DNA of 64,000 nucleotides from Dipteronia dyeriana (lineage: Eukaryota; Streptophyta; Magnoliopsida; Sapindales; Sapindaceae): the NCBI GenBank assembly GCA_032871835.1, contig CM065298.1, positions 71,824,154-71,888,153 on the forward strand, in the 5' to 3' direction. Under the pieces are notes generated by a model. The model was given only the letters and a program-made list of their open reading frames with translations, did no database searches and was not told the DNA's origin. The number at the start of each line of letters is the position of its first letter. Within the stretch, counting starts at the first letter, position 1. Position numbers and translations under genes: made by a program. Shown piece by piece: positions 24,033 through 34,700 of the stretch.

Positions 24033-24999
24033 TTAGGGGTCGTTTGTTTTTTGGTATGAAGACTGAACAATACTAAATTTTGCTGAAGACTGAACAATAC
24101 CAAATTTTGCTAAAGACTGAAAAGGAACTGAAATCAGAACTTGAATAACATGTTTTCCTTTTCTTTTTCCTTACATCTTAATATATTGTAAACACGTTTG
24201 TTTTTTTAAAAGTAAAATTATCTAAAAATAAGTAATTTTACATTTATATCAATGTTAAAAAATTATACATATAATATGGAATAAAAACAATTCAAAAATA
24301 AAAACTATATATAAACACATATGATCATGATCTTCTTTTTTGATTACAAACAAACTTCATTTTTATTAAGAAAATAAAAGGTTTTTTTTTTTCAAAAATT
24401 AAAAGGGGTAGTAGGAAAACTCATACAAAATACTCTAAAATTAATATATAAATACATCACCCTATAAATAATAATAAAGTAACCGATATGAGAAGTGTTT
24501 AGGGTTCTTTTTTATTTTTTTGGGATATTATCATTTTTCCTCCTGACCTTTGACCTATTAGAAAGGTGAGGACATGGTTTGTCCATATTGGTTCTAATTC
24601 CCCCCGAAATCGAAATAATGTAAAAAGCACCCCTTTTGTTAGTATTTCCATCCATTCTTGCGTTGACCGTTAAAATTGAGAGGGGTAAATGGTAAATGAC
24701 TATATTTAAACAAATTAAATATAAGTTATTCGGTTGTTGATTGGTTTATTTCGTTGACAAACCATATTTGGGGTTATATATATAAGGGTAGTTTAGGAGT
24801 CTTTGTTTGTGACCAAGCTCTAGATCAAAAGGTATATCACTTTGCTTAACCTCCTTTGAAGAGATTTAGACACACACTCACTCTCATGCATATTTGAATC
24901 ATCTTGAATTAGTGTCCATTTGCTCTTTTATATGCATTATCTCTTTCTATCTCTTGCTTGCTTGGATTGTATGTTGTGTTTGCTAAGATAAGAGATTTT

Positions 25000-25230
25000 T
25001 CCTCTTGGATGCGGTTTGGACCGCTTGTTATGCACATGCTGCCACCGCGGTCTTCACAGCAGTGTTGATCAAGAATTGCATGTTGTCCACACTACAGCAT
25101 GTGCACATGCATACACAGCGGTCCCCCATGACAGTGTTGTCAAGTGTTGCCTATTGTCCATACTGCGGCATGTGCACTTGCATGCACAACAATCCCTGTA
25201 GCAATGTTGTCTAGAGGATGCACCATTGCA
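25000..25230 (+). repeat. 71-bp tandem repeats with GC-rich core inside LTR-like block 1
   Basis: About 2.6 copies. GCGGTC starts near 25047 and 25118 and a degenerate third near 25189. Each unit has a form of CAGCAGTGTTG followed by CATGTTGTCC and GCATGTGCACATGCAT. Composition is much less AT-rich than the surroundings. The predicted ORFs across it are by-products. Confidence 0.6.
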
Positions 25231-26208
25231 TGTATCGTGGTCTGGACACCTTTCCTATGTCGCGGTCGAGCCAGCGGTACTGACGGGTTTTGGTAGTCTT
25301 ATCCCAAAACGATGTCACTTTGTTTAGGGCACCATTTATATATGTTTTCTTCTTCTCTATTCTGGTTGAAGGAGTCCAACAAGCCATTTTTGAGCGACCA
25401 AGCCTTTCTAGAGAGAGAAAGACTCCCAAACACTCACTTTTACACAACCCAACAACTTTTCATGATCATCTAAGCATCATTCTTGCGTCTTCCAAGCATG
25501 TGACTTCATTTTTATTTGACTAGGTAATTTCTACATGCCCTAAAATTTCAAGTTTAATTCTTTTGTCATGTTTACCTAGGAATAAGATTTATTGTTGATT
25601 GAAAGCATGCTTTTATGTTTAATTGCATTTATAACATGCTTGGGTTGTTGTTTTTGGTTGAGATTAGAGTTTTGTGAAAACTAGGATTGTGACCATTTTG
25701 CCTTTCTAACTAAATCTATTTACTTTTTCATTTAGATAATTGATATCTAGGATTTTACATTCATTGTCATCTTTAAATCCTTAGAAAAGCTTAAATGTGT
25801 CAACCTAGCATTTTTGCATATTTAATATCTATATATATTCACATAGGTTACATATTATCTTCATGGTTGTTAAGCTTTGTGACTAAGTGTTTAGTGTACA
25901 AGCTTGTTGGTTCAAGATCACTATTATAGGCCCGTTTGGTAGAGTGAAAGGGTTAGTAACTGGAGGATGTGACAGAAGGTCAACCTAAGTTATAAAATTT
26001 CATTCAAATAATGGATTTTGTGGACCGTGTGTAGCTAAGTGGATTAGTCTGTGAGTTTTGCCCAGTTGAAGGGTTTCTCACGTAAAACAAATTCTTGTGT
26101 TTTTATTGTTTTATGCTAAATTGTGTTTATGTGAATCCTTGATAATATGAGGTAGTTTTATTAACATTAATTAATCAAAAAATTGGTAATTGATTCAATT
26201 AAAAACCT

Positions 26209-26254
26209 ATCCCCCCCCTCTCCCTCTCCCTCTCCCTCTCCCTCTCCCTCTCCT
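26209..26254. repeat. CCCTCT hexanucleotide microsatellite
   Basis: A run of C followed by about six CCCTCT/CTCCCT units. It lies exactly where plant copia LTRs usually carry a short C tract plus CTCTAGGT, so the microsatellite probably arose by slippage in that tract. Confidence 0.8.
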
Positions 26255-28008
26255 AGGTCTAATAGACACACACTTTAAGGAAATTTCATTAAAAAAAAAA
26301 TCTTCAACTCTCTTCTTCTCCACAATCACATCATCTTCAATTCTTCTTCTTCATCATCTGACCACCATTCATTTTTCTTTTAATTTTTTTTTTAAAAATC
26401 CTAAACCTAGAACAGCTCATCAAATCTTCATCATCAAACCTCCACTCAACTAAACACAGAACCACTCTCACTCTCTCTCTCTCAAATCCCTCCATCTCCC
26501 TTTAGAATCCCTCTCTTTGTAAATCAAAACCCATTCGAATCCCTCTCTCTCATTCTATCGAATCCCTCACCCATTCATTCAACTCTCAAAACCGGATCTC
26601 AACCATTGAAATCAATCAATGCCATATATGAATTTGAAGATCCAAAGATTTGAAATCAATTAAATCTAGATTTACAGATCTTCAATCACGCTCTTCATCC
26701 ACTACTGCCGCTCTTCAGTCGCGTTGATGACCTTGTCTCTAGTGGTCGCTGCCTCGCCTTCATTGGTCACTTATCTCCGATGGTCAACCACCATCTCTGG
26801 TCACTTCGTGTGTTTGCTCAGTCTTCTCCAGTGGTGTTTTCTCCATATCCACAATTTTTTTTATTTTTTTTATAAAGAGATCTAGATCTATAACTGTTTT
26901 TCTTTATTTGTTTTTGATTTGTTGGAATTGGTTTGAACCAAATGAAACTCATTTGTGTGTGTGAGAGAGAGAGAGTGAGAGAGATGGTGGTTTGGTGGTG
27001 GTGATCATATTGATGATTGCTTGATTCTGGGTTTTATGGTGGTGTTGCTTTTGGGTTTGTATTGGTGATGTACTCATGTGGTTCGGTTGATGATGTTAGC
27101 GGATTTCAGTTTGAATTTAAATGGATTTTGGTGAATGGTTTGATGTTTTTTTTTCTTGGTTTGATTGGGATGATTCAAAAACAAAATCTAGAACATCAAC
27201 CAAATCCAATTTTCATTTTTAATTTTAAATGTTTTCTAAATTCTTTTTCATTTTTAATTTTGTGTTTTTGATTTAAAACTAAAAAAAAAAAGGAATTTAA
27301 AATTTTTGAAAAAGAAAATTCTTTTTCATTTTTAATTTCAATTTTTAAAATAAAATAAAAAATAAAAAGAGGGATCTCCACCATCAATCTCAAAGATGGG
27401 CAATGGGATCTCTTTTTTTTTTTTTTCAATTCTAACTTTTTTTTTCTGCTTTTTTAATATATTTTTTATTTAATAAATATATTGCGGGTTAAATGACCGT
27501 TTTTAGATTATATTGAAGGATAAAACGGTCTTTTGACTATGAGGATTGACGATCAAATTTTTTTTTGGATGGAAAATGTAACAGAAGGGGGAGATTTTAC
27601 ACTAATTTCATTTCAGGGGAAGACCGACCAATATGAACAAACCATGTCCTCACCTTTCTTACAAGGTAATGTCAGGGGGCAAAACGATATTTTTCCTTAT
27701 TTTTAAAGCTGTTTAAAATAAGTAATATATTAAAATAAAGATTTCTATACGAAATATAATTATGATTAAATTGGAAATATGTTATAAATGAGGGATAGTA
27801 TCCGAAGAGAAGATTTTGGATTAATGTAATTCAGTGATTTGTAATTAAGTGAAAAGTCATGATTTTTTACTTTTTATTTTAAGTTTTTTTTTGTATTTTT
27901 AAGTTATTTGACCATTTAAAAAAACAAACAAAACAATTTAATAATTAAGATTCAGACCTATTAAGTTTTAATTGGAAAAAACAAACGACCACTTATTTTA
28001 AGCAATTA

Positions 28009-28843
28009 AAGAGGCGTTTGTTTTTCACTTAAAACTTAATGAAACTGAATTGAAATTATTAAGTTATTTTGTTTATTTCTTTAACTGGTCAAACAACTTT
28101 AAAATACAAAAAAAAAAAAAAAACTTGAAATAAAAAGTAAAATATCCAACTTTTAACTTAATTTCAAATCATTAGATTGTATTTAATATATTTTCATCCA
28201 AGATTATCCTTCAAAATATAACATATTTCCAACCTTACCACAATTTTATTTTATACAAATTATATTTTAACCTATTACTTATTATAAACAATTTTTTTTA
28301 AATAAAACATTCTTCACATTCTCTTTCAATACCATCATTGATTCTATACTTTTTGGGTACGAATATTGACACTTATAAAACTTATTAGTACACACATTTT
28401 TATAACTACACCCATGTCAGAAATTTGTTTGTTGGGATATTTTTATAATTAATTTTTTTAATAAAATATAGATGTACTAATAAGTTTTATGGATGTCAAT
28501 ATCGACGCTCTTTTTTTATGAGAAATCAAAACAATTGCTAAATCATTATTTTTCATATATTTTTTAAATAATTATTTATCATATATTAATCATGAATAAT
28601 ATCTTATCATTATTACATAAAAAATGGTTTAGTATTTGTTAAAAAAAATATTTATTTCTTTGTATCATATAAAATGAAAATATATAACAATTAATAGTTT
28701 AAGGGTATAAAACCATTTTATCTTTAAAAAACAACCAAGTTAACACTCTTTTAAGAGGTGATAAAAAAAAAACATATTATTCATATCAGTTTTCAGTAAA
28801 ATTCAGAACTTTTCAGTCTTTAGACAAAAATGCAAACGACCCC
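28009..28843. mobile_element. Tourist-like MITE E
   Basis: Left end AAGAGGCGTTTGTTTTTCAC, right end GCAAACGACCCC, with TTA at 28006-28008 and 28844-28846. The left 300 bp match the start of MITE F (ACTTAAAACTTAATG and on). It sits 13 bp from MITE D in the opposite orientation, so the pair forms an inverted repeat. The region 28360-28560 is less like F and may hold a small insertion. Confidence 0.75.
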
Positions 28844-28846
28844 TTA

Positions 28847-29625
28847 TTTTTAGATTGATCGAGACTTATTGGTTTTTTCATGATTTGATAGGCCTTTTCG
28901 AGACTTACCAAGTCTTTCTGAGACATATTTATATTTTTTTGAGACTTATTTAAGTATTTTTGAGACTTACCGTTGGTAAATGCAAAAACAAAAGACCAAT
29001 AAGTCTATATGTCCTTTTTTTTTTACATTTAGGTTTGAGACTATTGATTTTTTTATTTTTTTTTGCATTTTACTTTTCTTCCCATTAAAAAGTCTCAACT
29101 GAGATAAATAAATATTGAAAAGACCAAAATAAGTCAAATACCAAAATATATAAGTTTTGATACCAGATTTGTTTCCAGAAATTTTCTAGATCTTTTTTTT
29201 TTCAGATTTATATTTTCTCAATATTTTGGTTTTCTCTTTCCGTTGGTTCCCCCCACATTTCAGTATCATGCTTTAAAATCACTAACATGTTTTAAGTTTT
29301 TTGTTGTGTTTCTCTCTCTAGCCTCTCTCAAAAGTTTTCTCTATCCTTTTTCAATCAACAACCAATTTTTTTTTTTCAATCTCATAAATTTATAAGGTTT
29401 AAAATATTTTCAAGAGAGATATTGAAGGATTGAAATTCTCAAAATGACAGAGTTCAATTTTTTCTTGGAAGAGTGTTTGACAGGAGGGAGAGAAAAAGAA
29501 AAAGAGAAAAAAAGAAGAATAAAAGAATGGGAAAATGAGTTTTAAAGTAAAGTAAGAATGTCATTTTTGCCGCTCAATTTACTTTGGTACTATATATAAA
29601 CATAAATTAACATCAATATGATATG
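28847..29625. other. Unassigned sequence with GAGACTTA repeats
   Basis: Contains five dispersed GAGACTTA/GAGACATA motifs (28860-29000) and an inverted pair, CGAGACTTATTGGTTTTTT near 28860 and AAAAGACCAATAAGTCT near 28993, so a small foldback element is possible. The rest is AT-rich, with CT-rich stretches about 29300-29350. No coding sequence. Confidence 0.4.
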
Positions 29626-29630
29626 GTGTT

Positions 29631-30496
29631 TGTCATATGTAAATTCAATCAGATGTACACTTCATTGACAAGATGGATAAGATTGCCATGTAGACATCCG
29701 AATAGTCATTAAGAAAATATCCCCTAAGATATCATCAAAGAATAGGAACCCGAGTAAGTTTAAATGCAAGTATTGAGCAAGACCTACTCGGGATCAGCTG
29801 ACGTCATGTTCTACTCGGGATCAGCTTACGTCATATTCTACTCGGGATCAGCTGACATCATGTTCTACTCCGAACAAATATGAAGAAATCTGAATAAAGA
29901 AGTCCAGTACATAACTCGCATACAAACCAAGAGTCATTAAAATACGCAAAAATATCCACGTCGAAGAAGAATTCCAAGAAGGATAGAATACCAAATAGGA
30001 AAAAGATTCCAAATCAGGCAACAACTTTATTACTTCAAGAAGACTACGCATTTGTAAGGAAATAAGTCCTAAATGGACTATATTACTAGAGTCACATTCA
30101 ATCTCCATACAAATCTCCGAAATAGGAAAGAAGATAAAGACGACTCAAACAAGTAACCAATTGTAATTAAATAAAAAAATCTTTCATTACTTGTACAAAA
30201 AGGATTAGGGTTCTATAGACATATAAATAGACCCATAATCTCGTCATAAGAATATATATAAGAGTACAGAGAGAAAAAAGAGAGATCGAGAGTTGTAAAT
30301 CTTTATTTCAATAGTGGATTTTGGCTCGGTTGTTTGTTCAACCACCCGTGGATGTTTCTCCGATACCCGGAGTTTTACCATGTAAAACTTGTGTCTAACT
30401 AGTTTCAAATTGCATTCTCCTTCTCTTTCTCTTTGAGGTCACGGCTAAAATCCAATCTTATTGACTTTCTCACACATTGAGAAATTGACTGCAATA
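29631..30496 (+). repeat. 5' LTR of Tat copy 2
   Basis: TGTCATATG to CAATA, 866 bp (the last bases differ from the CAACA of the other LTRs). It has three 27-bp U3 repeats (29784-29864), a TATA box ATATAAATAG near 30222, and the U5 motif GTGGATTTTGGCTCGG near 30315 followed by CCCGTGGATG. It should drive the gag-pol transcript. Confidence 0.93.
29784..29864 (+). repeat. Three 27-bp U3 repeats with TGACGTCA-type core
   Basis: Units 29784-29810, 29811-29837 and 29838-29864, each a form of CTACTCGGGATCAGCTGACG followed by TCATGTT. The core TGACGTCA is a perfect palindrome of the type bound by plant bZIP (TGA/CRE-like) factors. In units 2 and 3 the core is mutated to TTACGTCA and TGACATCA. The 3' LTR (about 40283-40367) and copy 3 (about 59845-59930) also have three units; copy 1 has one. 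Confidence 0.85.
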
Positions 30497-30513
30497 ATTA
30501 GCGCTAGAAGGAG
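30497..30513 (+). other. Primer-binding site of Tat copy 2
   Basis: ATTAGCGCTAGAAGGAG directly after the LTR. Copy 3 has ATTGGCGCTAGAAGAAG, so TGG is the original start and this copy has a G-to-A change. I do not assign the tRNA. Confidence 0.7.
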
Positions 30514-30570
30514 GGGATGAACCTTCCGATTTGATTAAAAGTAATAGTGGGGAGTGAAAGCAGAACAGTT

Positions 30571-31880
30571 ATGGGGATATCCAAAAATCTCCAGATAATG
30601 TTCATATTGGCAGTAGTTCACGAGATCTCACCACGACCACCGAAAACCAACCAATATCTCTGGCAGGGATTCAACAAATCCCTCATATTCAGTAAAGACC
30701 TGACACGACGTTTCCGTGAGGCACTACAACAGCTGGTAGCGGACTCTGTAAAGGAAGGAGTTGATCTACTAGCTGCAGAAGAAATGCAACCTCCTAATCC
30801 CCCACTTAAAAGGCTTCGTTCAGTTATAGTTGGGCCAGAACCAGATGCACCAGAAGCTGGTAGGAACTCCGTTCCTAAAGAACATGTCAGACGGTATAAA
30901 AGCGCTATGGCTCAGTATGCCCACAATGACCCTTTACTATATCTCAACTTTCCACAGACTATAGGAGACACAAGCTCAAGATGGTTCGGAAGATTGCCCC
31001 CAACAAGCATCGAAAGTTTTGGTGAGTTAAGCAGAAGTTTCTCAAGACAATTTTTGGGCAACGTACACAGAAAAACATCGGCAGTGCATTACCTTTCTCA
31101 GCTGAAACAAGGGAAAGATGAGTTGCCAAAAATATTCCTAGGGAGATTCGGCCAGACGATATTAGAAATCAGCAGTGTAAATGATGAAGCAATAATTGTT
31201 GCATTCATAAACAACTTACAGAATGGACGGCTATCTTTTGACTTAAGAAGGGCCCGGCTAACCAGATATGCAGATATGATGGACATGGTGAGAGGATATG
31301 CACTAGCCGAATAAGAGGAGTTAGCCATGGGAGGATGCTACATGCATAGAGGAAAACCCGAACAAAAAGATACCGAGTCAAAAGTACAAAACCAAAAGGG
31401 TAAACAAAAAGGAAATGGCAAAGAAAGAAGCAAGGACGGAGGAAACGGGCGCAATACCGACCAGACCACGGAAAAATTCTGAGGAAAATACACAAACTAC
31501 ACCCCTCTCCAAAAAAAGCAGGAAGAAATCCTGCCCATATTGGAAGAGAATAATCTGGTAAAAGAGTCACACCGACAGTCTCAGTTTGCCCGGCGAGATA
31601 CAACAAAGTACTGTAGATTCCATAAGGAAACCGGTCATGAGACTTCCAAATGTTACCGGCTTAGAGACTACATAGAGACCCTCATTCGGGAATGACACTT
31701 ACAAGATATAATCTTGAAACGAGATGAGAGGCCATAAACAAAGAAAGAGACTAGGGCTGATCATAGCTCCGGTAGAAACCAAAAGGCCAGCCCCGAGGCC
31801 AATGAAGTAATACAAATAATTTTTGGAGGACCATCAACTGGAAGAAGTAACCGAGAGCGAACTCAGGAAATCAGAGAGGC
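30571..31880 (+). pseudogene. Tat gag (copy 2)
   Basis: Open from the ATG at 30571 to a TAA at 31312. The retrotransposon gag core is visible: SSRWFGRLPPTSIESFGELS, RQFLGN, HYLSQLKQGKDELPKIFLGR. The frame continues beyond the stop through a basic Lys/Gln-rich stretch to YCRFHKETGHETSKCYRL (about 31610), a CX2HX4HX4C variant knuckle typical of Tat-type gag. More stops follow at about 31480, 31695 and 31735. Gag would form the particle that packages the RNA. The N-terminal 0.8 kb is absent from copy 3. Confidence 0.88.
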
Positions 31881-32400
31881 GGTGGAGGTAAGACAGAACT
31901 TTGATGTCAACTCTATCAAACCAGACCCGAAATGGGTAAAGGAAGGATGAGACCCAATAATATTCACAGAAGTTGACTTATATGGGGTCGATGTTCGACC
32001 AAATGACGCCCTGGTCATAAGTGCCTGAATTGGACACAGGGAAGTCAGGAGAATTTTAATAGACAATGGTAGTTCGGCTGATATTCTCAACGTAGCTGTC
32101 TATAATCAACTTAGGTTGGACCGAAAGGATTTACAGTCTTTTCATACCCCACTCAAAGGATTCAGGGGAGTTGAGGTCAGGTCTCTTGAGACGGTAAAGT
32201 TGCCTATAAAAATTAGAGTAGCACCTTGTCAAAGAACAGTATTACTCGATTTCGTAATGGTAGACTTAGATAATTGACCTTATAACGCATTATTAGGTCG
32301 GCCATTATTGAATAAAACTAAGGCCGTAATAGCTACCTACCTCCTAATGATCAAATTCTAGACCGAACGTGGGGTCGGAGTAGTCAATGGGTGCTAGGAG
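31881..32400 (+). pseudogene. Tat protease (copy 2)
   Basis: RRILIDNGSSADILN at about 32050-32090 carries the aspartic-protease triad in the form DNGS, followed by LLGRPLLNKTKAV at about 32290. Stops at about 31950, 32025, 32276, 32360 and 32395 interrupt it. At 32360 copy 3 still has a sense codon. Confidence 0.82.
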
Positions 32401-33990
32401 ATGGCTCGAAGAGCTAATATGTCAGTTTACAAAGATAGAGATAATGGTGGACAAGTATACACTATAACACAGCTAAATCAGAACAAGGAGTCACTATCAT
32501 TCGAGTTTGACCCAAGGGAAGAATCGAATGAGTCCAAAAATGAACCGGTTGAAGAATTAATCTTGAAAGAAGATGAACCAGACAAGAAGATCAAGATCGG
32601 GGCCAATTTGGAAGGAAAAGTTAAACAAAGCCTCATTGATCTGCTCAAAGAATACAATGATGTATTCGCCTAGAGTCATGAAGACATGGTCAGGATAGAT
32701 GCCCGAATAATATCACATCATCTCGCAGTAGAATCGAGTGTAAAACCAGTAATACAAAACAGAAGGTCATTCAATCTCGAAAGAAGTCAGGCAATCAAGC
32801 AGAAAGTGGAGAAGTTACTCACTGTAGGGTCAATTAGAGAGATCAGCTACCCTCAATGGGTAGCTAATGTAGTCCTCGTCTAGAAGAAAAATGGTCAGTA
32901 GAGAATGTACGTAGATTTCACAGATTTGAATAAGGCATGCCCAAAAGACAGTTTTCCACTGCCAAGGATAGACCAACTGTTGATACCGCATCAGGCCACG
33001 AATTACTCAGTTTCATGGACGCCTACTCATGATATAACCAAATCTGGATGAATAAGGCTGACGAGGAAAAAACGACGTTAACAACCGATCAAGGCTTACA
33101 CTGTTACATAGTAATGCCCTTCGGGCTAAAAAATACACGGGCAACATACCAATGGCTGGTCAACAGAATCTTCGCATGCCAAATAGGAAGAAACATGGAA
33201 GTTTACATAGATGACATGTTGACCAAGAGCATCTCGGCAGACAGGCATACCTCAGACCTGCGAGAGACATTCGACGTCTTGAGGAGATATCAAATGAAAC
33301 TGAATCCGAACAAGTGCATATTTGGAGTTCCTTTAGGAAGGTTCTTGGGTTTCCAAGTTCACCAGAGGGGAATCGAAGTAAACTCTGAAAAGATCTAAGC
33401 CCTACAAAGAATGACCTCACCAAGAACACTAAAAGGAGTGCATCGCTTAACAGGATGCTTAGCTTCCTTGGTAGATTTATTTCAAAAGCCACAGACAAAT
33501 GTGCTCCTTTTTTAAAGTAATTAAAAAAGGAAAAAGACTTGAATGGAACGAAGAATGCGAGCAGGCGTTCTTAAAAATCAAAGAGTACCTAGGCAAGCTC
33601 TCATCCTTTCGAAACCAAAAATGGGAGAGATACTCCACTTGTACTTATCATTTACAGAATTAGCAGCAAGCTCAGTTCTAGTCAAAACAGAAGATGGAGT
33701 ACAGGGGCCAGTATACTATACCAGCAAGGCGTTTCTTCCAGCTAAAACCAGGTATTCACAGGCATAAAAAGTGGTCCTAGCATTAGTTTCAGCAGTAAGG
33801 AAGCTAAGGCCATACTTTTAGGCTCATACAATCCAGGTTTTCACCGACTGCTCACTTAAGTAAATTTTACATAAGCTTAAATTTTTAGAAAGACTAACCA
33901 AATGGGCAATCGAGCTAAGTGAATTCGATATCCAGTACGTCCCCAGAACATCTCTCAAAGACCAAGCAGTGGCAGATCTTATAGCAGAAT
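32401..33990 (+). pseudogene. Tat reverse transcriptase and first RNase H (copy 2)
   Basis: The RT start region has NRRSFNLERSQAIKQKVEKL and REISYPQWVANVVLV. The palm has MPFGLKNTRATYQ and VYIDDML (33199-33219) with the catalytic Asp pair, then LNPNKCIFGV and FLGFQVHQRGIEVN. The connection and gypsy-type RNase H follow (about 33590-33970): ELAASSVLVKTEDG, PVYYTSKAF, TRYSQA. Stops include TAG codons at 32671, 32881 and 32899, where copy 3 has TGG or a Gln codon. Frameshifts near 33000-33050 and 33460. Confidence 0.88.
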
Positions 33991-34029
33991 TCACAGAACC
34001 AAACTTGGAAGCAAAAAAAGATATCGGGC

Positions 34030-34700
34030 AAGAAGTTTTCATGGAAATTATATGTCGATGACTCTTCAAACACTCACGACAGCAGGGCAAGGATAGTAGT
34101 ATGCACCCCGGAATAAGATGATGTCGAGTGTGCCATGAGATTCGACTTTAAATCAACGAATAATCAAGCCGAGTACGAGGCGCTAATAGCTGGACTCAGA
34201 GTCTGCATAGCCCTCGGAGCAGATGAGGTCGAGATATTTAGCGACTCATAGGTAGTCATCAACCAAGTCCTAGATGAATACCAAGCCAAAGATAAAGGTA
34301 TTATAACTTATCGTGACATAGCAAAACAGCTCCTTCAGAAATTCAAAGAATATAAGATTGCCCAGATCCCCATGGAGGAGAATGAAAAGGTAGATCTTTT
34401 GTCCAAGTTAGCATTAGCAACAACCACAATCAGGCCAAAAACTATTCCGGTCTCACATCTCCTCAAACCGAGCACAGTTGAGCCAAGAAACTTTGAAATC
34501 TTAGAAATCCAAACACCGTCAGACGATTGGATGACTCAGCTAAAAAGGTTCCTAAAAGAAGGCATACTTCCGAAAGATCCCCTACACGCCAAATGTATCA
34601 GGTATCGGTCAGCAAGATACACATTGATCGGAGGAGAACTGTACAGAAGGAGGTTTTCCCGAACACTCCAAAAATGTGTATCAGAGGAAGATGCATATTA
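34030..34700 (+). pseudogene. Second, archaeal-type RNase H of Tat (copy 2)
   Basis: YVDDSSN (first Asp), NNQAEYEALIAGLRVCIALG (Glu), VEIFSDS (Asp, followed by a TAG that is CAG in copy 3), YQAKDKGI, then IPMEENEKVDLLSKLA for the final Asp. This pattern differs from the gypsy RNase H just upstream and is the extra domain known in Tat elements. A linker (to about 34700) leads into the integrase. Confidence 0.88.

Larger units (their letters stand above)
24735..26270 (+). repeat. LTR-like block 1 (probably a solo copia-type LTR)
   Basis: It starts TGTTGATTGGTTTATT and shares CAAACCATATTTGGG, TGAAGAGATT and ACACACAC with the block at 50870. A TATATATAAGG box lies near 24777. The 3' part has ATGGATTTTGTGG and TCTCACGTAAAAC, the U5 motif seen in other LTRs here. 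It ends with a C tract, CTAGGTCTAATAGACACACA. The C tract followed by CTAGGT is usual near the end of many plant copia LTRs. No coding domain and no target duplication were identified, so the boundaries are approximate. Confidence 0.5.
24522..27696. mobile_element. Non-autonomous Mutator-like element 1, inserted in MITE D
   Basis: Long terminal inverted repeats of at least 75 bp: the left arm includes AAAGGTGAGGACATGGTTTG and the right arm its reverse complement (27640-27665). The flanks TTATTTTTT and TTATTTTTA fit a 9-bp duplication of the MITE sequence. The intact MITE F shows TTATTTTTA once at the matching place, so it acts as an empty site. The interior (about 26280-27600) holds CT-rich sequence resembling a plant 5' UTR and T/A runs. 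No transposase seen. An LTR-like block (about 24735-26270) is nested inside. Confidence 0.75.
24036..27992. mobile_element. Tourist-like (PIF/Harbinger) MITE D, disrupted
   Basis: Left end GGGGTCGTTTGTTTTTT, right end read inward GTGGTCGTTTGTTTTTT, with TTA on both sides (24033-24035 and 27993-27995). The arms 24036-24521 and 27706-27992 are the reverse complement of the two halves of MITE F (55401-56169). Without the Mutator-like insertion it would be about 0.77 kb, the same as F. No transposase is encoded. Confidence 0.8.

Noticed and set aside
26190..26453. ORF starting with a Pro/Leu repeat
   Set aside because: It is translation of the CCCTCT microsatellite and CT-rich DNA; no domain and no gene structure.
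31098..31606. Minus-strand ORFs with hydrophobic stretches in Tat copy 2 (and 60500-61068 in copy 3)
   Set aside because: Opposite strand of gag coding sequence; hydrophobicity results from reading Lys/Glu/Gln codons in reverse.
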